Source of the DNA: Bacteroidia bacterium
GTDB lineage: Bacteria; Bacteroidota; Bacteroidia; CAIKAF01
Assembly (NCBI GenBank): GCA_016742095.1
Contig: JACVCJ010000036.1
Span: 1 to 37,147, forward strand
Direction: 5' to 3'
DNA: 37,147 nucleotides
Shown: positions 25,331 to 34,149 of the stretch, piece after piece
How positions within the stretch are numbered: the first letter of the stretch is position 1
How the letters are laid out: the number at the start of each line of letters is the position of its first letter
Notes under the pieces: generated by a model
What the model saw: the letters and a program-made list of their open reading frames with translations, nothing else
Told to the model about the DNA's origin: nothing
Database searches by the model: none
Made by a program: the position numbers and the translations under genes

Positions 25331-26926
25331 TTACAGGAAGGTGAAGATGCGGTTCCAGCGGATGCCATCTTCGCCGGAGCTGAAGAAGATCATCGATGCT
25401 TTACCCACCACATGGTCTTCGGGTACAAAGCCCCAGTAACGGCTGTCGAGCGAGTTGTGGCGGTTGTCGCCCATCAGCCAGTAATAATCCATTTTAAAGG
25501 TGTACGAAGTGGCCGGAGCCCCGTTGATGATGATCTGTCCGTTCTTTAGCTCCAGGCTGTTGCCTTCGTACGTATCGATAATGCGTTTGTATACGGGCAG
25601 GTTCTCTGCGGTCAGCTGCACGGTCTCGCCGCGTTTGGGCACAACGATCGGTCCGAAATTATCGATGGACCAGCCACGGCCGTCATGCGGGAAAATGGTA
25701 TGCTTGGTGCTGTCTTTCTCATAAATTACCTGCTCGATGGAAAGTACGTTGGAGAAGGTCTTCAGCTTTTCGGCCTGGGCCGGGGTAAGCGTAAGCTGGC
25801 GGCTGTTCTTGCCCAGTCGTTTGCTTTCGGTATTGAACTCGTTGTCCTGGTCTTCGGAAGTAACGCCCATGTTCAGCAGGTTCTTGCGGTTGAACTCTGA
25901 ATTCACCGTAAGTATATAATGGAACTGACGTTTGCTGTTTTCCTTTTCGGGCGCATCGTTTATGAACAGTACGCCGTTTTTGATCTCCAGTTTATCGCCG
26001 GGAATGCCCACGCAGCGTTTTACAAAGTTCTCGCGTTTGTCCACGGGGCGGGTTTCCAGCGGGTATTTGGCCGGGTTGCTGTGGATGTCCTTGCGGATCA
26101 TGTTCTCATAGAACGCATAGGGCTTGCTTCGGTCTGCCGCGTGGCGGTACAGCATGTCTGCCGAGCCGCGTATGTAGTTGTAATAACTTTGTGCAAACAG
26201 TTCGGGAGTGTTGATGATGGTATCCGATTCCGGGAAATTAAATACCATAATATCGCCGTTCTTTGGTTTGGAAATAGCCGGGAAACGGGTATACGGAATA
26301 TGCGGACGTTCCAGGTAGGTGCGGCTCAGCGGCATGCCGGGCAGCGGAAGATCGGCCCATTTGTTGTGGGTGAACGGAATGGTAAAGGGCGTATTGGGCA
26401 GGCGCAGGCCGTAGTGGAACTTGCTTACGAACAGGTAATCGCCTACCAGCATGGTCTCTTCCATGGATGAAGACGGAATTTTGTAAGGCTCAAAGGTATA
26501 GCCCTTGGCAATGGTGGCCACGATCACGGCAAACAGGGCGGCCTCGGCCCACTCGCGCCATACAACGCGCGGGCGCTGTGGCATCTGGTCGACCGGGATG
26601 TATTTTACATTGGGATCAAAACCGTATTTCGGAAGGAAATAAAAGGGAGCGATCAGGCCCGGCAGGTGTTTGCTGAATCCGTTGATGCCGAAACTTTTGT
26701 ACAGGTTCACCAGCATACCCCAGATCACCAGCAGGCCGATACCCGGAAAAATGGTACCGATGACCCAGTATTTGGGTTTACCGGTGATCTTTTGAATGAT
26801 CCAGAAATTATATACGGGGATCAGTGCTTTCCAGGATGCTTCCCCGGCTTTGGGGAACAGTTTCCATAATCCGACAACGAGGCCCACCGACGTAGCGATG
26901 AGATATAGTAACACAATGTAATACAT
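25331..26926 (-). CDS. lepB: Signal peptidase I
   Basis: A 531-residue inner-membrane peptidase that removes Sec and Tat signal peptides. An N-terminal membrane domain (about 1-100, with hydrophobic segments and the WKALIPVYNFW motif) precedes the S26 core. The catalytic Ser154 lies in YKIPSSSMEETM and the general-base Lys303 in FVKRCVGIPGDKLEI. Box E is GDNRHNSLDSRYWGFVP near the C-terminus. A long insertion separates the Ser and Lys boxes, and a second insertion follows the Lys box; both are usual for Bacteroidota enzymes, which are much longer than E. coli LepB (324 residues). I use ATG 26926 rather than an upstream TTG. It would process the exported proteins in this window. Confidence 0.95.
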   Translation of the reverse strand: MYYIVLLYLIATSVGLVVGLWKLFPKAGEASWKALIPVYNFWIIQKITGKPKYWVIGTIFPGIGLLVIWGMLVNLYKSFGINGFSKHLPGLIAPFYFLPKYGFDPNVKYIPVDQMPQRPRVVWREWAEAALFAVIVATIAKGYTFEPYKIPSSSMEETMLVGDYLFVSKFHYGLRLPNTPFTIPFTHNKWADLPLPGMPLSRTYLERPHIPYTRFPAISKPKNGDIMVFNFPESDTIINTPELFAQSYYNYIRGSADMLYRHAADRSKPYAFYENMIRKDIHSNPAKYPLETRPVDKRENFVKRCVGIPGDKLEIKNGVLFINDAPEKENSKRQFHYILTVNSEFNRKNLLNMGVTSEDQDNEFNTESKRLGKNSRQLTLTPAQAEKLKTFSNVLSIEQVIYEKDSTKHTIFPHDGRGWSIDNFGPIVVPKRGETVQLTAENLPVYKRIIDTYEGNSLELKNGQIIINGAPATSYTFKMDYYWLMGDNRHNSLDSRYWGFVPEDHVVGKASMIFFSSGEDGIRWNRIFTFL

Positions 26927-26935
26927 ACCCTTCTT

Positions 26936-26950
26936 TTGTAATTGGTACAA
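26936..26950. promoter_or_regulatory. Small palindrome upstream of lepB
   Basis: TTGTA-ATTGG-TACAA lies 10-24 bases upstream of the lepB ATG. It may be part of the promoter or a weak operator. No good TAnnTTTG box was found here. Confidence 0.25.
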
Positions 26951-27008
26951 TGATACAAATTACCCCTATAAAATCCATTTTTTTTTAGATGAGGAGCCCG
27001 TAAAAGCA

Positions 27009-27037
27009 GAAAAGTCACTCAATACGAGTGACTTTTC
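27009..27037 (-). terminator. Terminator of the choice-of-anchor-L protein gene
   Basis: A perfect 12-bp stem (GAAAAGTCACTC and its complement) with a 5-base loop lies 24 bases past the stop. On the minus strand the stem ends in TTTTC and is followed by TGCTTTTA, so the U-tract is imperfect. Confidence 0.65.
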
Positions 27038-27060
27038 TTCGGGTAAGCCTGTTAAGGCGC

Positions 27061-29727
27061 TTATTTCTGGAATATCGTGACGGTGGTCTCAAACTTGGCC
27101 AGTTCGCCATCGCAGTTATTGTAGAAAATGGTTATGAAATAAACACCTTCTGAAATGTTCTTGGGTTGCCACTGTATACTGGGATCTTCGGTCTCGTACA
27201 CTTTCTTGCCCCAGCGGTTGAATATCTTACAGCTGAATTTTTCGCTGTCGTTGAATTCGTTGGTGGTATAGATATCGTTCTGCCCGTCGCCGTTGGGTGA
27301 GAACACATTCGGCATGGCCTGCGGATTGGCGCCTTTCTGCAGTACTACTTCCGCCGTATCCGAAATACTTCCGCATGCATTGTCGATGGTTACGGTAAGT
27401 TGTCCCGATTGGGTAACAGTGGTGGTTGGCATATTGCCCGTACCTACACCGCCCCAGCTGATGGCGTCGCTGCCGTTGTAGTTGCTGCTGTCGATGCCCA
27501 CGATCAGTTCGTCACCGTCGCAGAGTACGATGGTCGGCGGCAGATTGGGCGTAGACGGTTGTGCGACCACCACATAGATACTGTCGGTATTTTTGCAGTT
27601 CACGTTATCGGTTATGGTCAGGTACATCCAGCCTTCACTGCTCGTAGTGGTAGTGTCGGTGGTGGCGCCGTTGCTCCAGTTGAACGAAGTGTAGGGCGGG
27701 TTACCGGCCGGCGGAATGGTATCGTTGTACAGGGTAAGTTCATTGCCCTGACAGATGGCCGTGGTATCCGCATCCGGACTGATCTTCACGGCCACGGTGG
27801 GGTTAAGTACCACGGTATAGGTACTGGTACCGCAGGCTCCGGAAGAGTCGTAGGTAACGGTAAAGTTGATGGTCTGTGTACCGGGACCCGGGTTCGAACC
27901 GTAGAAGTTCGGGTTCGGGGAATTCGGGTCGGACAGGAACTGGGCCGGAGACCAGGAGTAATTTACGCCCGGTATATTGTTCGGGTTCGATCCCGACGGG
28001 GCATTCAGGATAAAATCGGTATTGGAACAGATAAAGCGCGGTGGCCAGGTAAGCACCATCTGTGCCGGCTGGAATACTTCCACCGTATCGCGCAGGATAC
28101 AGCCGTTGGCATCGGTTACCAGCACCACATAGCTGCCTGCACCGAGCCCGCTGATGTCCTGGTTGCTGCCTCCGCTCACCGGCGAACCGTTCAGGGCGGT
28201 CCATGCATAGGTGAAGGGCGCCAGGTTGCCGTTCACGGTCATGTCGATGGCTCCGTCTGCCGACTGGAAGCAGGACAGGCTGTCGATATCGTACACCATA
28301 CTGAACTGCGGCGGCTGCACCGTAAGGTAGAAACTGTCCTTAACGGCCGTGTATATGCCGCAGCCTTCCGACGCCGTGACGACGCACCAGCCCGAAGTAG
28401 TGGCGGGCAGGGTAATGGGGTTGGTACCTACGGCTCCGGGTACGGTCCAGGTTATGGTATAGGGTGGCACCCCGCCCGTGACGGTGGCATTGGCAGTATA
28501 GGGTATGCCGGGACATCGTGTAATATCAGGCCCTGCGTCCACCACCAGCGGCAGGAGGTCGTGTATGTACAGGGTGACCTCCGATTCCACCGTGTCGCCG
28601 CAGAGCGTTACAATACTTACATTAAAGATCACGGTTTCGATACCTTCGGTAACACCGTCAGCGGGAAAGCTGATGGTCACCTGAACGGAATCCTGTCCGG
28701 CCGGGAAGGTGATCTGGTTCGGGAAGGGATTACCGCCCACATTGTAGTCTACGCCGTTGGTAGCCGTTCCGCTGATGTTCACGTTGGATACAAAAGGCTG
28801 GGTCAGGCTGCCGAAACGCTGGAAGGTAAGCACCACGTCCGAACAACCTTCATAGATAACGGTATCGTTCGGGGCCGAGGTATAACTGTAATCCGGCGTA
28901 ATGGTAACACTGTTGGCCGAAAAGGAGTTCTTTTCAAAGAACACCCAGGAGTCAAAGGCGCTGTCGCCCCCGTCGGCAATGGCCAGGCGTATGGTATAGG
29001 TCTGGCAGGGCACTACGTGTGCAATGGCCGTGAGCCGTACTGTAAACCCGTCGCAGGCTATGCCCGAAGGTGCGCCGCAGAGGTTATCAATATAATAGTT
29101 ACAGTTCGGGTTCACGCCGGTGTTGCAGGGGCCTGTGCAGCCCACGCCGTAGCCGTTGTTCACCGTGTTGATACTCACCGGAGTAGCGGTATTTGGGATA
29201 AGGGCAATGTTCATATTGGTGTAGTTACCTCCCAGCGGGTTCGGACCCGACAGCAGGAAGGCAAATACGTCGTTCACACTTCCGTTCACATATTCGTTGT
29301 ACTCTTCCGAGCCGAATACGTAATCGAACTTCAGGGTATCGCCCGAAGGCACAAAATCGAACTGCAGAATGGCCGCGTCATTGGTAGGTACCCCGGCAAT
29401 GGCGGCCAGTGTGGGGTCACCGGGAGTACCGTTGGAAGTGCTGCAGAAGTTACCCGGAGGGCCGTTGAATAACGGATCAGTGGCATTACCGGTCGAGATC
29501 ACCAGGCCACCCTGGATGGGCAGGCTGGTTCCGCCCGCCGTGAACTGTGCCAGTGCGTTCGCATTACCGGTGTAGGAAATATTCGATACATTCAATCCAC
29601 CCCCTACGAGCACACTTGTTACAGCCTGGTTCGGAGTTACCGGGGTCGTGGTAACCTGTGCTTTCCCCCCGTGCATGAAACAGAAAAATGCGGCAAAAGC
29701 CGCAACAGAGAAGTTTAGACCTTTCAT
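27061..29727 (-). CDS. Choice-of-anchor-L / SprB-repeat surface protein with gliding-type (type B) T9SS C-terminal domain
   Basis: An 888-residue exported protein with signal peptide MKGLNFSVAAFAAFFCFMHG. Residues about 27-275 form a choice-of-anchor L domain (DYVFGSEEYNEYVNG; ADGGDSAFDSWVFFE). A Calx-beta-like segment follows (about 280-395; NGVDYN, GVTEGIETV), then PKD-like and SprB-type repeats (DSLSCFQSADGAID; GLGAGSYVVLVTDANGC). The last roughly 85 residues (NVFSPNGDGQND; IFNRWGKKVYE) are the gliding-motility-associated type B sorting domain. The family is surface-exposed, often in adhesion or gliding. A type B domain usually needs a PorP/SprF-like partner, which is not encoded nearby. 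It is monocistronic, with an unusual inverted repeat around its promoter. Confidence 0.93.
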   Translation of the reverse strand: MKGLNFSVAAFAAFFCFMHGGKAQVTTTPVTPNQAVTSVLVGGGLNVSNISYTGNANALAQFTAGGTSLPIQGGLVISTGNATDPLFNGPPGNFCSTSNGTPGDPTLAAIAGVPTNDAAILQFDFVPSGDTLKFDYVFGSEEYNEYVNGSVNDVFAFLLSGPNPLGGNYTNMNIALIPNTATPVSINTVNNGYGVGCTGPCNTGVNPNCNYYIDNLCGAPSGIACDGFTVRLTAIAHVVPCQTYTIRLAIADGGDSAFDSWVFFEKNSFSANSVTITPDYSYTSAPNDTVIYEGCSDVVLTFQRFGSLTQPFVSNVNISGTATNGVDYNVGGNPFPNQITFPAGQDSVQVTISFPADGVTEGIETVIFNVSIVTLCGDTVESEVTLYIHDLLPLVVDAGPDITRCPGIPYTANATVTGGVPPYTITWTVPGAVGTNPITLPATTSGWCVVTASEGCGIYTAVKDSFYLTVQPPQFSMVYDIDSLSCFQSADGAIDMTVNGNLAPFTYAWTALNGSPVSGGSNQDISGLGAGSYVVLVTDANGCILRDTVEVFQPAQMVLTWPPRFICSNTDFILNAPSGSNPNNIPGVNYSWSPAQFLSDPNSPNPNFYGSNPGPGTQTINFTVTYDSSGACGTSTYTVVLNPTVAVKISPDADTTAICQGNELTLYNDTIPPAGNPPYTSFNWSNGATTDTTTTSSEGWMYLTITDNVNCKNTDSIYVVVAQPSTPNLPPTIVLCDGDELIVGIDSSNYNGSDAISWGGVGTGNMPTTTVTQSGQLTVTIDNACGSISDTAEVVLQKGANPQAMPNVFSPNGDGQNDIYTTNEFNDSEKFSCKIFNRWGKKVYETEDPSIQWQPKNISEGVYFITIFYNNCDGELAKFETTVTIFQK

Positions 29728-29731
29728 ACGC

Positions 29732-29789
29732 TTAACTATACTTTTCTCAAATATATTAACTTTTTTTAAAAGTCATAAAGTATAGTTAA
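29732..29789. promoter_or_regulatory. 13-bp inverted repeat bracketing the promoter of the choice-of-anchor-L gene
   Basis: TTAACTATACTTT (29732-29744) and AAAGTATAGTTAA (29777-29789) are exact reverse complements separated by 32 bases. The -7 box lies between the arms. The distal arm overlaps the stop codon of the rRNA methyltransferase gene. The arrangement suggests a two-site operator, or a hairpin in the read-through transcript. Confidence 0.55.
29748..29755 (-). promoter_or_regulatory. -7 box TATATTTG of the choice-of-anchor-L gene
   Basis: An exact TAnnTTTG match on the minus strand lies 20 bases before the ATG, between the arms of the 13-bp inverted repeat. Confidence 0.6.
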
Positions 29790-31003
29790 ACTTTCCTTAT
29801 CATTCGGGACATATAAAAACCGTCAAAACCCTGCTCCGAAGGGTAAACGGTCTGTTCTGAAACCGGTTCAAAGTTTTTATTTTCAAGTAAAAAGGCCTGG
29901 GTCTGCTCCTGGTTCTCTTCGGGAAGCAGGCTGCAGGTTGCGTAAACTAAGGCCCCTCCGGGCTTCACCATACGGGCATATTCTTTTAGTATATACCCCT
30001 GCAATAGTTTAAGCTCGTCCACGAAGCTGTTCGTGATCCTGTATTTGGCGTCCGGGTTGCGTTTCAGCACGCCGCTGCCGCTGCAGGGAACGTCCAGCAG
30101 CAGTACATCGGCCCGGTCTTCCTTGTTCTTAATGCCGGCAAGTCCGCGTATCTGCTCGGTCTGTATGGTATCTATGCCGGCGCGGGCCGCTCTTTTTTTC
30201 AGTTCTTCCAGCTTCCAGGCCTCGGTATCCATAGAAAGGATACGACCTTTGTTCTGCATTTCAGCCGCCAGGAACAGGCTTTTACCGCCGGCGCCGGCAC
30301 AGGCGTCAATGACGGTCATGCCCGGTTTTACGGCACAGAACTCGGCAATTTTCTGCGATCCGGCGTCCTGTACCTCAAAGCAGCCGGCCCGGAACAGCGG
30401 ACTGCTGAATACGTTCCAGCGGCGTTCGCAGATGAGGGCATAAGGCGTAAAAGGCGTCTGCCGCGTCTGTATACCTTCGGCGGCCAGGTTTTTCTGTAGT
30501 TCGGCCACGGAATTCTTCAGTATGTTGCAGCGCAGGATGAGGTCGGCGGGTTCGTTCATGGCGGCCAGTTCCCGGGTCCAGCGTTCGGTATCGAGTTGTG
30601 CCAGGGCCCGTTGCTGCAGTTCGTCACCTACAGAATAACGTATTTCAGGCTTTTGTTCCGCCTCCCGCATACGGCTGCGGAAGTCCTTCTTCTGCAGGTC
30701 TTTGAATTCACTCCAGTCGGGCAGACCGTTCCCGGCCGAAAGCCAGTACACCCCGAACACTTCCCAGAGTTCTTTCTTCCGGAAGCCGGGTTCACGTTCC
30801 AGCAGGTAGTGCCACAGGCGCCAGTAGCGGATTATTTCGTAGGCGCTTTCAGCAATAAAGGCCCGGTCGTTACGGCCGTATTTCCGGTTGGCGGAAAACA
30901 GCTGTTCCATGGCCTTGTCGGCTTTGCGGCCATGGGCGAACACTTCTTCGAGAATTTCGCTGATGGCCTGTATCCATGCCGGGTTTATGCGGGTGTTCAT
31001 CAT
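29786..31003 (-). CDS. RsmB/NOP-family rRNA (cytosine-C5) methyltransferase
   Basis: A 405-residue SAM-dependent enzyme that methylates C5 of a cytosine in ribosomal RNA. The N-terminal helical domain (about 1-140) is followed by the Rossmann catalytic domain. The SAM motif is DACAGAGGKSLFLAAEM, with MDTE downstream. The catalytic pair is Cys307 in DVPCSGSG and Cys357 in ATCSLLPEE; the 50-residue spacing fits the family. Without position-specific data I cannot say whether it is RsmB or RsmF. It begins immediately after the truA stop codon (TAA-ATG-ATG), so both RNA modification genes form an operon. Confidence 0.93.
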   Translation of the reverse strand: MMNTRINPAWIQAISEILEEVFAHGRKADKAMEQLFSANRKYGRNDRAFIAESAYEIIRYWRLWHYLLEREPGFRKKELWEVFGVYWLSAGNGLPDWSEFKDLQKKDFRSRMREAEQKPEIRYSVGDELQQRALAQLDTERWTRELAAMNEPADLILRCNILKNSVAELQKNLAAEGIQTRQTPFTPYALICERRWNVFSSPLFRAGCFEVQDAGSQKIAEFCAVKPGMTVIDACAGAGGKSLFLAAEMQNKGRILSMDTEAWKLEELKKRAARAGIDTIQTEQIRGLAGIKNKEDRADVLLLDVPCSGSGVLKRNPDAKYRITNSFVDELKLLQGYILKEYARMVKPGGALVYATCSLLPEENQEQTQAFLLENKNFEPVSEQTVYPSEQGFDGFYMSRMIRKV

Positions 31004-31765
31004 TTATTTTTCCGGGGATATAAAAATGGAAGAAGGGTAAATAACGTCGCTGAGATGCAGGCCTTCGGGGGCGGCGTTCTCACCGGCCTGTGTACGGTCC
31101 AGCGCGGCCAGGATCAGGGGCATGTCCTCCGGGCGGCGTTTGCCCGCACCGATCTCGAGCATGGTGCCCGTGAGGCTTCGTACCATGTTCATTACAAATC
31201 GGTTGGCGCGTATCGTAAAGGTCAGCATCCGGCCGTCCTGCCGCCATTCGGCCTGGCTTACGGTGCAGCGTTTGTGCGCTACTTCGGCCCGGGCGCTGCA
31301 GAACGAACTGAAGTCGTGTTCGCCCGGTATGTATTGCGCGGCTTTCTGCATGGCCTCCAGGTCGGGAATGCGGTACAGCTGTAATGCCGTATCTTTCAGG
31401 AAGGCGGATTTACCCAGGTGAATAAAATACCGGTATTCCCGTGCCTCGGCGCTGAAGCGGGCATGGGCATCGGGCTGTACCTCAAGGATCCGGTGTATGG
31501 CAATGTCCTGCGGCAGCAGGCGGTTGAGCTTGTAGGTAAGCGTTTTGTTGTCCATCGGGACTTCTTCCAGCTCAAAATGGGCAAAACTCTTGAGGGCATG
31601 TACGCCGGCATCGGTACGTCCCTGGCCGGTAACGGGAACCTCGCGGCGCAGGATCAGGGCCAGGGCCTCTTCCAGGGTCTGCTGCACGGAAGGGCCGTTG
31701 GGTTGTACCTGCCAGCCGGAATAGGCCGTGCCTTTATAGGAAAGTTCGATGAAAAAACGCTTCAT
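31004..31765 (-). CDS. truA: tRNA pseudouridine synthase A
   Basis: A 253-residue enzyme converting uridines 38-40 of the anticodon arm to pseudouridine. The catalytic Asp52 lies in GQGRTDAGVHA. The N-terminal strand MKRFFIELSYKGTAYSGWQ and the central HDFSSFCSARAE block are typical, as is FVMNMVRSLTGTMLEIG. I start at ATG 31765, because the longer open frame (to 31786) runs through the TACCTTTG promoter box. It is first in an operon with the rRNA methyltransferase and divergent from ffh. Confidence 0.96.
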   Translation of the reverse strand: MKRFFIELSYKGTAYSGWQVQPNGPSVQQTLEEALALILRREVPVTGQGRTDAGVHALKSFAHFELEEVPMDNKTLTYKLNRLLPQDIAIHRILEVQPDAHARFSAEAREYRYFIHLGKSAFLKDTALQLYRIPDLEAMQKAAQYIPGEHDFSSFCSARAEVAHKRCTVSQAEWRQDGRMLTFTIRANRFVMNMVRSLTGTMLEIGAGKRRPEDMPLILAALDRTQAGENAAPEGLHLSDVIYPSSIFISPEK

Positions 31766-31772
31766 ACCGCCG

Positions 31773-31780
31773 CAAAGGTA
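31773..31780 (-). promoter_or_regulatory. -7 box TACCTTTG of truA
   Basis: An exact TAnnTTTG match ends seven bases before the ATG, with T-rich sequence about 19-20 bases upstream. The leader should be nearly absent. Confidence 0.75.
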
Positions 31781-31844
31781 ATGCAATCTTCAACGTATAA
31801 AATAATATGCCGGAAGAGCGGCTGTAACGAGCCGGGGATTTTAA

Positions 31845-31852
31845 TATATTTG
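31845..31852 (+). promoter_or_regulatory. -7 box TATATTTG of ffh
   Basis: An exact TAnnTTTG match lies 24 bases before the ffh ATG, in the 110-base region divergent from truA. Confidence 0.65.
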
Positions 31853-31875
31853 CACCTCAAAAAAAATCGAGCATC

Positions 31876-33210
31876 ATGTTTGAAAATCTGTCCGAAAAGC
31901 TGGAGCGCTCGTTTAAGCTGCTCAAAGGCCAGGGGAAAATTACCGAGATCAACGTAGCGGAAACCATGAAAGAAGTGCGTCGTGCCCTGCTGGATGCCGA
32001 CGTGAACTATAAGACCGCCAAGGAATTTACGGATACCGTTAAGGCCAAAGCGCTGGGACAAAACGTACTCACCGCCGTTTCACCGGGGCAGCTGATGGTA
32101 AAGATCGCGCACGACGAACTGGTGCAACTGATGGGCGGCACAGCCAGCGATATCAACCTGAAAGGTTCCCCGGCCGTGATCCTCTTGTCGGGTCTGCAGG
32201 GTTCGGGTAAGACCACCTTTTCTTCCAAACTGGCCTCGTACCTCAAAACCAAAAAAGGCAAAAATCCCCTGCTGGTAGCCTGTGACGTATACCGTCCCGC
32301 GGCCATCGATCAGCTGCACGTACTGGGAGAGGCCATCGGGGTGCCTGTATATTCGGATAAAGAGAACAAGAACGCCGTTCAGATCGCTGAGAATGCGATC
32401 AAACATGCCAAACAGAACGGTAATAACGTAGTGATCATCGATACGGCGGGCCGCCTGGCGGTAGACGAGGAGATGATGGCCGAAATAGCCCGCGTAAAAG
32501 CGGCCGTGAGCCCCGACGAGATCCTGTTCGTGGTGGATGCCATGACCGGTCAGGATGCCGTAAACACGGCCAAAGCCTTTAACGACCGCCTCGACTTTAA
32601 CGGGGTGGTGCTTACCAAACTGGACGGCGATACCCGCGGTGGGGCGGCCCTTTCCATACAGTCGGTGGTGAACAAGCCGATCAAGTTCGTGGGTACGGGC
32701 GAAAAACCCGACGCCCTCGACGTATTCTACCCCGAACGTATGGCCGACCGTATCCTCGGTATGGGCGACATCGTATCGCTGGTAGAAAAGGCCCAGGAAC
32801 AGTTCGATGAAGAGCAGGCCAAAAAACTACAGAAAAAGATTGCCAAGAACCAGTTCGACCTGGAAGACTTCCTGGACCAGATACAGCGTATCAAGAAAAT
32901 GGGTAACATGAAAGACCTGATGGGCATGATCCCCGGTGTGGGCAAGGCCATTAAGGACGTAGATATCGACGATAACGCATTCAAAGGGGTAGAGGCCATT
33001 ATCCGTGCCATGACGGCCGAAGAACGCAGCAATCCCGCCCTCATCAACGGTTCGCGCCGTAACCGCATAGCCAAAGGCAGCGGTACCAGCGTGCAGGAAG
33101 TGAACAAGCTCCTGAAACAGTTCGACGAAATGCGTAAAATGATGCGTATCATGAGCGACCGCAACCAGATGTCGAAACTCATGCGCAATATGCCCAAACC
33201 ACAACAGTAA
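31876..33210 (+). CDS. ffh: Signal recognition particle protein Ffh
   Basis: A 444-residue SRP GTPase that binds 4.5S RNA and hydrophobic signal sequences for co-translational membrane targeting. The N domain covers 1-95. In the G domain, G1 GLQGSGKTT is at about 106-114, with [19 protein letters not shown] and GTGEKPD following. The methionine-rich M domain (about 300-444) contains [13 protein letters not shown] and the RNA-binding [24 protein letters not shown] segment. The length is normal. The stop is two bases from the folD start, so the two are co-transcribed. Confidence 0.98.
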   Translation: MFENLSEKLERSFKLLKGQGKITEINVAETMKEVRRALLDADVNYKTAKEFTDTVKAKALGQNVLTAVSPGQLMVKIAHDELVQLMGGTASDINLKGSPAVILLSGLQGSGKTTFSSKLASYLKTKKGKNPLLVACDVYRPAAIDQLHVLGEAIGVPVYSDKENKNAVQIAENAIKHAKQNGNNVVIIDTAGRLAVDEEMMAEIARVKAAVSPDEILFVVDAMTGQDAVNTAKAFNDRLDFNGVVLTKLDGDTRGGAALSIQSVVNKPIKFVGTGEKPDALDVFYPERMADRILGMGDIVSLVEKAQEQFDEEQAKKLQKKIAKNQFDLEDFLDQIQRIKKMGNMKDLMGMIPGVGKAIKDVDIDDNAFKGVEAIIRAMTAEERSNPALINGSRRNRIAKGSGTSVQEVNKLLKQFDEMRKMMRIMSDRNQMSKLMRNMPKPQQ

Positions 33211-33212
33211 AC

Positions 33213-34097
33213 ATGACACAGATCTTAGACGGTAAGCAGCTTTCGGCCCTGATGAAACAACAGATCAAGGCCGAAACGGAAGAGTGGACACGTAACGGCG
33301 GCAAAAAACCGCACCTGGCCGCCATACTCGTGGGCAACGACGGCGCCAGTGAAACCTACGTGGCCAGCAAGATCAAAGACTGCGAAGAAGTGGGCTTCGA
33401 TTCCACCCTGGTCCGTTTCGACGCTTCCGTAAGCGAGGAAGAGCTGCTGGATGCCGTGCGCCGTATCAATAACGACGCGGGTATCGACGGTCTCATCGTA
33501 CAATCGCCCCTGCCGGCGCATATTTCCGAGCAGAAAGTGGTGGAAACCATCCTGCCTTCGAAAGATGTGGACGGTTTTCATCCCGAGAACGCCGGTCGCC
33601 TGGCCCTGGGCATGCCTTCTTTTGTAAGTGCCACACCGGCCGGCATTATGTTCCTGCTGGAGCATTATAAGGTAGAAACTTCCGGTAAGCACTGTGTGGT
33701 GCTGGGCCGCAGTCATATCGTAGGTACACCCGTGAGCCTGCTCATGTCGCGCAATACCTATCCGGGCAATGCTACGGTGACCATCTGTCACAGCCGCACC
33801 CGGGACCTGGCAGAGATCACCCGCTCGGCCGATATCATTATTGCCGCCATCGGTAAACCCGAATTCCTGAAGGGCGATATGGTAAAAGAAGGCGCCGTAG
33901 TGGTGGACGTGGGTATTACCCGCGTACCCGACAGCAGTAAAAAAGCCGGGTTCCGCCTGGCCGGCGACGTAGATTTTGCCTCCGTAGCCCCGAAATGCAG
34001 CTGGATCACCCCGGTACCCGGCGGCGTAGGTCCCATGACCCGTACCGCTTTGCTTTTCAACACGCTGAAAAGTGCCCGCAAAGAAGTATACAAATAG
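33213..34097 (+). CDS. folD: Bifunctional methylenetetrahydrofolate dehydrogenase / cyclohydrolase
   Basis: A 294-residue enzyme interconverting 5,10-methylene-THF and 10-formyl-THF, using NADP, in one-carbon metabolism. Tyr49 and Lys53 ([10 protein letters not shown]) match the catalytic pair. [24 protein letters not shown], the nucleotide-binding [17 protein letters not shown] and the C-terminal [13 protein letters not shown] are all present. It is translated from the ffh message, with two bases between the genes. The following gene lies 52 bases away and may have its own promoter. Confidence 0.97.
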   Translation: MTQILDGKQLSALMKQQIKAETEEWTRNGGKKPHLAAILVGNDGASETYVASKIKDCEEVGFDSTLVRFDASVSEEELLDAVRRINNDAGIDGLIVQSPLPAHISEQKVVETILPSKDVDGFHPENAGRLALGMPSFVSATPAGIMFLLEHYKVETSGKHCVVLGRSHIVGTPVSLLMSRNTYPGNATVTICHSRTRDLAEITRSADIIIAAIGKPEFLKGDMVKEGAVVVDVGITRVPDSSKKAGFRLAGDVDFASVAPKCSWITPVPGGVGPMTRTALLFNTLKSARKEVYK

Positions 34098-34149
34098 TTT
34101 TGGCTATTCTATATATTCTTAGTACTTTCCAAGCCCAAACTCAAGTGTT

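Noticed and set aside
27880-27910. GGTTCGAACC sequence resembling a tRNA T-loop
   Set aside because: It lies inside the coding frame of the anchor-L protein, and no acceptor stem or anticodon arm can be folded around it.
27400-29472. 690-codon open frame opposite the anchor-L gene
   Set aside because: The minus-strand frame carries recognisable domains, a signal peptide and a sorting domain. The plus-strand product is low-complexity, rich in His, Gly and Arg, and results from codon bias.
34099-34130. Possible promoter (TTTG at 34099, TACTTTCC at 34123) before the PorE-like gene
   Set aside because: The spacing is acceptable but the -7 box has two mismatches; too weak to list as a feature.
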